From Charina bottae (lineage: Eukaryota > Chordata > Lepidosauria > Squamata > Charinaidae), in assembly GCA_023362775.1 (NCBI GenBank), contig JALMGJ010000015.1:8600501-8664500 (forward strand): a stretch of 64,000 bases of DNA, read 5' to 3'. Shown piece after piece: positions 57,745 through 64,000 of this stretch; positions within the stretch are counted from its first letter, which is position 1, and every line of letters begins with the position of its first letter. Under the pieces are notes generated by a model. The model made no database searches and was not told the origin of the DNA. It saw nothing but the letters and a program-made list of their open reading frames with translations. A program made the translations under genes and the position numbers.

Positions 57745-57832
57745 AACAGGGAGCAAACCCCACACTCACTAGCACTGATGATGTCACCTAGTCAGGTAAT
57801 GAAACCTCTGCAAGCAAACAACCAAGCTCAGT
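57745..57832 (+). mobile_element. Penelope-like arm with intact CUGAUGA box
   Basis: 'gcaaaccccacactcactag' leads into CTGATGA (57775-57781), stem II GTCACC (57783-57788) with GGTAAT (57795-57800), and GAAAC (57801-57805). Stem I pairs CTAGCA (57769-57774) with TGCAAG (57809-57814), with one mismatch. The triplet at the expected cleavage site is CTC rather than GTC. It is the arm with the best-preserved first box. Confidence 0.6.
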
Positions 57833-58805
57833 AAACAGCATATAATTGGTCAGTAATCAGCAGCTGTTCATGATGAATTACAACGCCTGGTCTGATGGAA
57901 CCTTGAGAGACACAGAGCATTTTAGTTCAGCAACTTCTGAAGGGCCATAAGTTCCCTTGTACTGTTCTACAAGGAAGTCCCTTGTGTTCCACAAACGCTT
58001 AGAGAAAAATCTGCCTTAATAATAGCTCCCACATGCATACTGCCTATCCCATTCACCACCCTCTTCCCTCCCAGGGACATCCTCCTAGCTGCAACCCACC
58101 CAGCATTGCCCTTGGCTGGAGGTCCTCCTTGGTAATTTGTTTAATTGGACAAGGAGGCATTTAAGCAGCTGAGAGTAGATCTCTGCACAGCAGTCCGTCA
58201 AACCTGATCCGTTGGCTGCTTCCCATTTGACAGTGATTACCAGTTTCCTGAGGAAGCTTAACTTTTTTTTTTAATGGAAAAATGTAATGGCAGCTACGAA
58301 GGAACACACACAGCCTCCCCCCCCCCCCCCATTTTTTTTTAACACAAAGGGAAGGCAGGCAGCCCGCTAGGATATTGAACTGGGCTTCTGAAGCAAAAAG
58401 CTTGCTGATCTACGTATGCAGTATGGCACAGGATAGTATAGAACAAGACAGAATTGTCTTCCTCGCCTCCCTTCTGCCTTGTTAAATGTAGCAAAGATAA
58501 GGTACACAAAGAAAAAAGTCATCCGGAAGAGTTGCTTAATCTGCCCTGGATGTTTGAATTTCAAGTTGTTTTTAGGAAGGCCAAGAATTTACAGGTGAAT
58601 TGAAACACCGCTGCTTGTGGAAATAGATCCCCAGCTTCCTGCCCAGTCATGTCCAGTTGCGGGGTCTCCTGGTGCGACTGGCCTATGTCATTGTCATGGG
58701 GGTAGATGGCCCAGAAGTAGAATTTTCTGCCACAGATCGCTAGGGGGAATCACTCCCAGCAGAATACAATGGCATAAATGCTGGCCACAAGGATATTCTA
58801 ACTAG
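57833..58805. other. Unique sequence with C and T runs
   Basis: It has a poly-C run at 58316-58330 followed by T. No gene or repeat is recognised. Confidence 0.45.
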
Positions 58806-58817
58806 TATAAAACCCCT

Positions 58818-59156
58818 AAAAAGATAAAGGTTCCCCCCCCACATTTGTGCAGTCATGTCCGACTCTAGGGGCTGGTGCTCATCTCCGTTTCTTAGCCGAA
58901 GAGCCAGCGTTATCCGAAGACGCTTCCACGGTCATGTGGCTGGCATGACGCACATGGAACGCTGTTACCTACCCACCAAAGTGGTACCTATTTATCTACT
59001 TGCATTTGCATGCTTTCGAATTGCTAGGTTGGCAAGAGCTGGGGCAAATGTGGGAGCTCACTCCGTCACACGGGGCTAGGGATTCGAACCTCCAAACTTG
59101 CAATCTTCTGGTCACAAGCCTTGGCGTCTTACCTGCTGAGCCACCACGCCCCCTAA
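58818..59156 (-). mobile_element. tRNA-derived SINE (BovB-tailed family), full length
   Basis: Reverse copy with the 12-bp target duplication TATAAAACCCCT at 58806-58817 and 59157-59168. Boxes B and A are present near 59082 and 59135. Confidence 0.93.
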
Positions 59157-59168
59157 TATAAAACCCCT

Positions 59169-59924
59169 AGTCCCTTTTAAAATCCACAGGCAAGGGGAAT
59201 GAAATTGGAGCCAGTGGGAACAAGGTGACAACGTGTTCCATTTCCAAATGCTCTGGCACTCACGGTTGCAGGTGACCATGTGATCATGCATTATCAATAA
59301 ATAGGATGTGCTAATCCAATATAGCAGAAGTTTAGATGGATTTAGTAAATCTGCAGAGATATTCCTTTCTTTTTTAAGGCCAGGGCAATTTTCATGCTTC
59401 TCCTAAAGCCTTCCCTGACCTGACCCTTTACAGATGCACTGGTGCTGCAGTTTGAGAATATTTATGCAGACCTGTGCCCCCTCCTCTTCCTCCTCCTCCT
59501 CTACAATGTATAAAGGCCACTCCAATTATCAATTAAAAGATGTCCCTGTTCTGTGTAAGATAGTATGTTCATATGAGAACTGGGCTGCAGGTATGCACCC
59601 AGTGTCATAAATTGTAAGTGGTTGAATTATAGATGTCCGTAGAGTTATTATTAGCTAGGGAGTCCCTGTTCAAGGTCACTGTTTCCCATTTTCGGAACAC
59701 TTTCCCAACACTTATCAATTCTGTGAGCCAACCTTGAACCCTCACCTTTTCCCATTTCGCGCACTCTGCACCCAGACCTTTTCCATTCAGTGAACTACTT
59801 CCCCAACCTACTTTGCCCATTTGCTTAACCCTGTGAATCCACACTCAACTCTTTCCCAGCCACTGATCCCAAATCTAAATCCTTACCTATTCTGTGAACT
59901 CTTACCTAAACCTTTATTTTATTT
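59169..59924. other. Unique sequence, nothing recognised
   Basis: A CTCCTC run lies near 59479-59502. No coding frame is supported. Confidence 0.45.
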
Positions 59925-60110
59925 ATTTGGTGCCTTCAAGTCAGTGTTGACTCCTGGTGACTGCCTGGACAAGTCCCTGCAGTTTTCTTGGCAAGGTTTT
60001 TCAGAGGTGGTTTGCCATTGCCTGCTTCCTAGGGCTGAGAGAGAGGGACTGGCCCAAGGTCACCCAGCTGGCTTTGTGCCTAAGGCGGGACTGGAACTCA
60101 GGGTCTCCCA
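59925..60110 (-). mobile_element. Squamate SINE, reverse, first tail type
   Basis: 'gactcctggtgactgcctgg', 'tgcagttttcttggcaaggt', 'actggcccaaggtcacccag' and 'ctaaggcgggactggaac' are the reverse of the 2.0-kb SINE. The box A part is missing, so it is truncated at its 5' end. A CTCCCTCCC run follows. Confidence 0.85.
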
Positions 60111-60157
60111 CCTCCCTCCCTCTCCCACCTCCCTCCCTCTCTACCTAAACCTTAAGG

Positions 60158-60229
60158 CAGGGGTACCCAACCTTTTTGGCGCCAGGGACCGGGCGTGGAT
60201 GATCACGGCCCACAGGTTGGGGACCCCTG
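60158..60229. mobile_element. 72-bp hAT-type MITE with 8-bp target duplication
   Basis: Ends CAGGGGTACCCAACCT and AGGTTGGGGACCCCTG (one mismatch), with the 8-bp duplication CCTTAAGG at 60150-60157 and 60230-60237. Only about 40 bp separates the inverted repeats, making it close to the shortest plausible hAT derivative. Confidence 0.94.
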
Positions 60230-60267
60230 CCTTAAGGAACTGAAAATCAGCTTTTGCACAATGAGGA

Positions 60268-60791
60268 GGCATTTATTTATTTATTTATTTATTTAAAAGA
60301 TTTGTATGGCCGCCCATCTTAAAAGCAAATCTGGACAGCTCACAACAACAACACAACTATAAAAAACATATAACCAAAACTAAAAACCCGGCCCCTCACT
60401 CAACCCCCCAGGGTGCCCCAACAGCCCTCGACAGGCTCCACCACTCTCCCCGAGCGCCTGGGTAAACAGCCAGGTTTTAATGGCCTTCCGGAAGGCTAAG
60501 GGGGGGGGGGCACTGGATTCTGGAGGGAGGGTGTTCCGTCTGGTAGGGGCAGCCACAGAAAAGGCCCGCTTCCGAGGTCCCACTAGATGGCAATGTTTCA
60601 GGGAAGGGACCTGGAGCGTGCCCACCCTACCCGACTTTGTGGGATGGGCAGATACCCTCAGAGAGAGGCGGTCCCACAAGTAACCTGGCCCTGTGCCATG
60701 TAGGGCTTTAAAGGTGATGACCGGCGCCTTGAATTGCACCCAGAAAGCAACTGGGAGCCAGTCAGCTCGTGCAACAGGGGAGTAACGTGGA
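60268..60791 (-). mobile_element. L2-type LINE 3' part, reverse
   Basis: On the minus strand the open codons at 60739-60380 read FKAPVITFKALHGTGPGYLWD early and AFRKAIKTWLFTQAL late, the same C-terminal motifs as the copy at 52 kb. A reversed TTTATTTATT tail begins at 60268, with 'ggccgcccatcttaaaagca'. It is severely 5'-truncated and has a G run of ten at about 60501-60510. Confidence 0.87.
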
Positions 60792-61421
60792 ATAAATGTC
60801 CATTTTTATTTTGGAAACCAATGTATTTTTGTCATGTCATTAATCTGATAATAGTCATCCCATTCCTTAGACTGCTTTATCTTGAGTTTTCTGGGACTTC
60901 TTAAGGAACCTTTCCCCAGCTCATGGTTTCTCTTTTTCATATATATAAATTTTATTAAAAGTTCTAAAGAGAAGATAAAAACTAACAAAAATGAATATAG
61001 AGTAAAGAAGGAAAAAAGAGAGAGAAAAGAAGAAAAGACAAAGACAAAGGTGCAGGAAAAAAGAAAGAAATAGAAAGAAGCAGCTTCTGATTTTCTTTGC
61101 GGCAAAAACAAGTATAGTTACAAAAAGAAAAGCTTACTTTTTTCTATCATCTAGTTTTTTTCTGATCATCAAAAACACAAATCATATAAGTGCAGTTTTT
61201 TTTCTGTTTCATGCAAAAAGTCTATAACCCAGCTCGCAGTTTCTCCATGTCAATTTCTCCCTTCCTCCCATTTGTCAGATGTTTGTCTGTAGCTGGTTTG
61301 CTCGATTTTGAAACAATTTTTACAAGTTTGTTTTTCTACAGTTAACTGTTTGAAAGGAGGCTGTGCGTCACTTTTTTTTAAAAAAAAATCTGTTCTAAAG
61401 CTTAATTGAATTGAATGCAAG
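60792..61421. other. Unique A-rich sequence
   Basis: A purine-rich stretch (AAAG/AGAGA) lies at about 60990-61080. No gene is supported. Confidence 0.45.
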
Positions 61422-61428
61422 TATGAAC

Positions 61429-61469
61429 CACGACTGCACAAATGTGCGGGGGGAACCTTTAACTTTTTT
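61429..61469 (+). mobile_element. 41-bp minimal SINE 3'-end insertion
   Basis: Only 'cacgactgcacaaatgtgcg' and 'gggggaacctttaac' plus T are present, the last bases of the BovB-tailed SINE. The duplication TATGAAC lies at 61422-61428 and 61470-61476, so it is a real, extremely truncated retroposition event rather than a remnant. Confidence 0.85.
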
Positions 61470-61476
61470 TATGAAC

Positions 61477-62156
61477 TTATAACAAACATTTCAATCATTC
61501 TGTTTAGCTTGGTGTTTTTTATTTAGGAAGCCAATTTAATGATTTTTCTGAGGACTGACTCAAGCAGCTGAAACCCGATTTACATTGTCCTTGAATAGTG
61601 CATAAAGGAATTATTTATCAAGATGGGTTGTTGGTTAATAGGCCCAAATCAGGAATTCTTTTTATCAAATACTGCTTTCATTTACAGCCTTTGAATGAAT
61701 TTCATTCAAACAATGCTAACATCTGATGATAAAACCCACTAATGAGGGGGGAAATCATTCACATTTTTTTATCTAGAGATCTCATTAACTCCAAACTTTT
61801 AGCTTGTTTTTGCTGATCAAACTAGTTGGATTTTTCTTTTCTTTTCTTCCCTGCTGCCTTTCACATTTTCACAGAGATTACACGAGGGGCTCTCCTGCTT
61901 TTTTTCAGTATTGTTCCCAATGAAACGTCACGAGACTGACAGATGCAGGCATGGATTAAATCATTCAAAAGTTACTGAATTGTTGGCCTCACAACACAGG
62001 CCGTTGATTTGCTCGTTGAGGAATTTCTGTGCACGATCCACTCAAATGAGCCACGTAATGTGGAGTCCCACTTCGACTCCTCACCCTGGTACATGGGATC
62101 AGAAAGCCCTCATTACTGCCATTCTTCATTTAGGAACTTAAAATGTACACAACAAA
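61477..62156. other. Unique sequence, nothing recognised
   Basis: No repeat or coding evidence. Confidence 0.45.
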
Positions 62157-62305
62157 TTAAATCTTCCTTTGGGGGAAGATGGGCGGTGATAGAAATTTAA
62201 TAAATAAATAAAAAATATTAATTAATTAATTAATTAATTAATTATATTTATTATTTATTTATTAAATTTCTATCAACGCCCATCTTCCCCCAAAGGAAGA
62301 TTTAA
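62157..62305. repeat. Inverted pair of L2-type tails, tail to tail
   Basis: 62157-62210 ('atcttcctttgggggaagat', 'gggcggtgatagaaatttaa', then TAAATAAATA) is the near-perfect reverse complement of 62252-62305, with one or two changes. A TTAA-rich spacer separates them. Each arm carries the L2-type GGGCGG tail signature. Confidence 0.93.
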
Positions 62306-62313
62306 GACTCTTA

Positions 62314-62383
62314 AGACTCACTTTAATTAATTAATTAATTAATTAATTAATTAATTAATTAATTAATTAATTAAAGTGAGTGG
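62314..62383. repeat. (TTAA)n array inside a perfect inverted repeat
   Basis: ACTCACTTTAATTAA and TTAATTAAAGTGAGT flank about 40 bp of TTAA units. The whole segment is one palindrome. Confidence 0.93.
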
Positions 62384-62410
62384 CAATAACCATGCAGATA
62401 TCAAGAGTTT

Positions 62411-62621
62411 GTTCAGTTTAGCCTAGTGGTTAAGGCACCAGGCTAGAATCCAGGAGACTGTGAGTTCTAGTCCCGCTTTAGGCATGAAAGCCGGCTGGGT
62501 GACCTTGGGCCAGTCCCTCTCTCTCAGCCCAACTCACCTCGCAGGGTTGTTGTTGTGGGGAAAATAGGAGGAGGAAGGAGTATTAGGTATGTTCCCTACC
62601 TTGAGTTATTTATAAAAATAA
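62411..62621 (+). mobile_element. Squamate SINE, second tail type, nearly full length
   Basis: Box A 'cctagtggttaaggcacc', box B 'gttctagtcccgc', the body GCCGGCTGGGTGACCTTGGG and the tail 'gttgttgttgtggggaaaat', 'ggagtattaggtatgttccc' and 'gagttatttataaaaataat'. It ends directly against a Tigger-like MITE end. Confidence 0.87.
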
Positions 62622-62693
62622 TACAGGTAGTCCTCAACTTTTGACCACGACTGGGACCGGAATTTCCATCGTAAATCATTGTGATCATAAGTC
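62622..62693 (+). mobile_element. Tigger/pogo-like MITE end fragment
   Basis: TACAGGTAGTCCTCAACTTT, 'gaccacgactgggaccggaa' and 'gatcataagtcataaa' run into an A stretch. Only the left end and a few motifs remain, probably an internally deleted copy. Confidence 0.75.
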
Positions 62694-63133
62694 ATAAAAA
62701 AAAAAAAACCTCAGGAATGTATTTCCTTTTCTTAGGCCAGAATTTCCTAACCTGGGGGCCCTTATTGTAGATTTCAGTTCCCAGAACTCTCTACTGATGC
62801 TGGTTGGGAAATTCTGGAGTAAAAGGGTGTCCATTTGGGAAAGGCTGTCTTAAGGGTAGAGTCTCTTGTCTCCTTCCTGTCCCCCTCCCATTGTTTTTAT
62901 GAAACGAAAGCTGACTTTTCTGATTGAATGTTCATAACACAGGAGTTGTTAAGTTGGAACCAAAGTGTCCATGCACAGAAGGAGTTTTTATCCAACAGAC
63001 CAACTCTGACCACCCAAGGGAGGGACTTTTTGAGTCCAACATTCATTCTGTTTGCATTTTCTATGGCACTGCGAACAGTGTCAGTAAAATAGCAGTAAAC
63101 ATATACAATAATTAATCTGCCAATCATTTAAAT

Positions 63134-63266
63134 CAGTGTTTTTCAAACTTAGCAACTTAAGATGTGTGGATTTCAACTCCCAGAATTCCCCAGCCAGCAT
63201 GCTGACTGGGGGATTCTGGGAGTTGAAGTCCACACATCTTAAAGTTACCAAGGTTGAGAAACACTG
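63134..63266. mobile_element. hAT-type hairpin MITE, second copy
   Basis: Ends CAGTGTTTTTCAAACTTAGC and 'accaaggttgagaaacactg' with inner match 'gattctgggagttgaagtcc'. 8-bp duplication ATTTAAAT at 63126-63133 and 63267-63274. It has the same family and length (133 bp) as the copy at 44450-44584. Confidence 0.94.
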
Positions 63267-63274
63267 ATTTAAAT

Positions 63275-64000
63275 TCTCAGGAGAATTTATCACATTGTTT
63301 ACTTAAAGGGCAACATAGACCAATTCTCACCCAGAAGTTAAAAATGAAATCATTCTGCACCAAAATTATTATGCTTGAGCATAAATGCTAATAAACAGTT
63401 CACTTTTAACACTCATGTATAAGTAGTCTTCTCATATGGCCTAGCTAAAGGATTGTTTGACTTAAACAGCCTAGCTAAATAAATAGTGCTTTTTCAAGAA
63501 TGTTCCAGTATTGCTTGACATTTTGTACACAAAAGAGCCATACAAGACCTGAGATTGGCTCAGTATCATCTGTGCTAAACTGTCACATTTTTCTAGGATT
63601 CCATAGCCCCATCTTGAACTGAACTCATGAACCTCAAATGAAAAAGTCACTTCTGTAATATAGAGGGACAGGTGTGGTACCTTGAGCAGAGTCACTGGTA
63701 AGCAGTACGCCTTACTAAATTTTATGAACTTCAAACATGATTCTTAGTTCTAAAATTTATTCCTCACTAAGTTCAGTGGAGCATCCACAGTGAAGCCAGA
63801 GATATTCTACTGTAACAAGCAGAGAAGACTGAAGAGCTGTGCTTGGCTTGGTGAATCTTAATTTCCAATCTTACACATTCCACAGTAAGATTGGGACCTA
63901 CTCATTTGTCATGTCTATGAGGAGTTGCACTGATTCTATCTGTCTTACACTGGATCTGCCCAACCCATATGCAATTCCTGTATATGATACCCATGCAATC
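63275..64000. other. Unique sequence to window end
   Basis: A reverse 87-codon frame at 63471-63734 has no recognised domain. No repeat is recognised. Confidence 0.45.

Overview
The window looks like non-coding nuclear DNA from a squamate reptile (snake or lizard). The repeat mix supports this: tRNA-derived SINEs of the Sauria/Squamata type, a Bov-B (RTE) LINE 3' end, many L2-type LINE 3' ends, CR1 fragments, 5S rRNA-derived SINE pieces, hAT and pogo/Tigger-like MITEs, and abundant long microsatellites. I found no host exon, tRNA gene, rRNA gene or operon-like structure that I can defend. The only protein-coding-like sequences come from transposable elements, so the window is probably intergenic or lies in a large intron.

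Layout. From 0 to 21 kb the sequence is mostly unique and AT-rich. It carries a Tigger-like MITE (0.6 kb), SINEs (2.0, 3.8, 20.7 kb), a hAT MITE (6.9 kb), a CR1 fragment (9.0 kb), a solo LTR (10.8-11.1 kb), 5S-derived fragments, an exact 100-bp tandem triplication (15.0-15.3 kb) and a large TA/CA microsatellite. From 21 to 34 kb lie a Penelope-like fragment with a hammerhead-ribozyme-like core and an 84-bp-arm inverted repeat (23.4-23.7 kb), a Bov-B 3' end (25.3 kb), a cluster of tRNA-derived SINEs with clean target-site duplications, and a second solo LTR inserted in an older SINE (27.7 kb). From 34 to 49 kb it is again mostly unique, with hAT MITEs at 34.0 and 44.5 kb and SINEs at 37, 40 and 41 kb.

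The 49.5-52.8 kb segment is the only part with sizeable transposon coding sequence. A nearly complete Tc1-like DNA transposon (perfect 30-bp inverted repeats, DD34E transposase broken by one single-base frameshift) sits inside an L2 3' end. A second L2 copy follows, with 266 open codons of reverse-transcriptase C-terminus. From 53 to 64 kb there are nested elements. These include Penelope-like arms flanking a Tigger-like MITE and a strand-switching AT pentanucleotide array (57.0-57.8 kb), a 72-bp hAT MITE, a reverse-strand L2, a 41-bp minimal SINE insertion, tail-to-tail L2 ends and a hairpin hAT MITE.

How the parts relate. The tRNA-derived SINEs end in a motif shared with the Bov-B 3' end in the same window, which fits mobilisation by Bov-B machinery. 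The short hAT and Tigger-like elements have no coding capacity and would need transposases supplied from elsewhere. No coherent new multi-gene system is visible. The most interesting items are the hammerhead-like cores, the Tc1 element and the nested palindromic structures.
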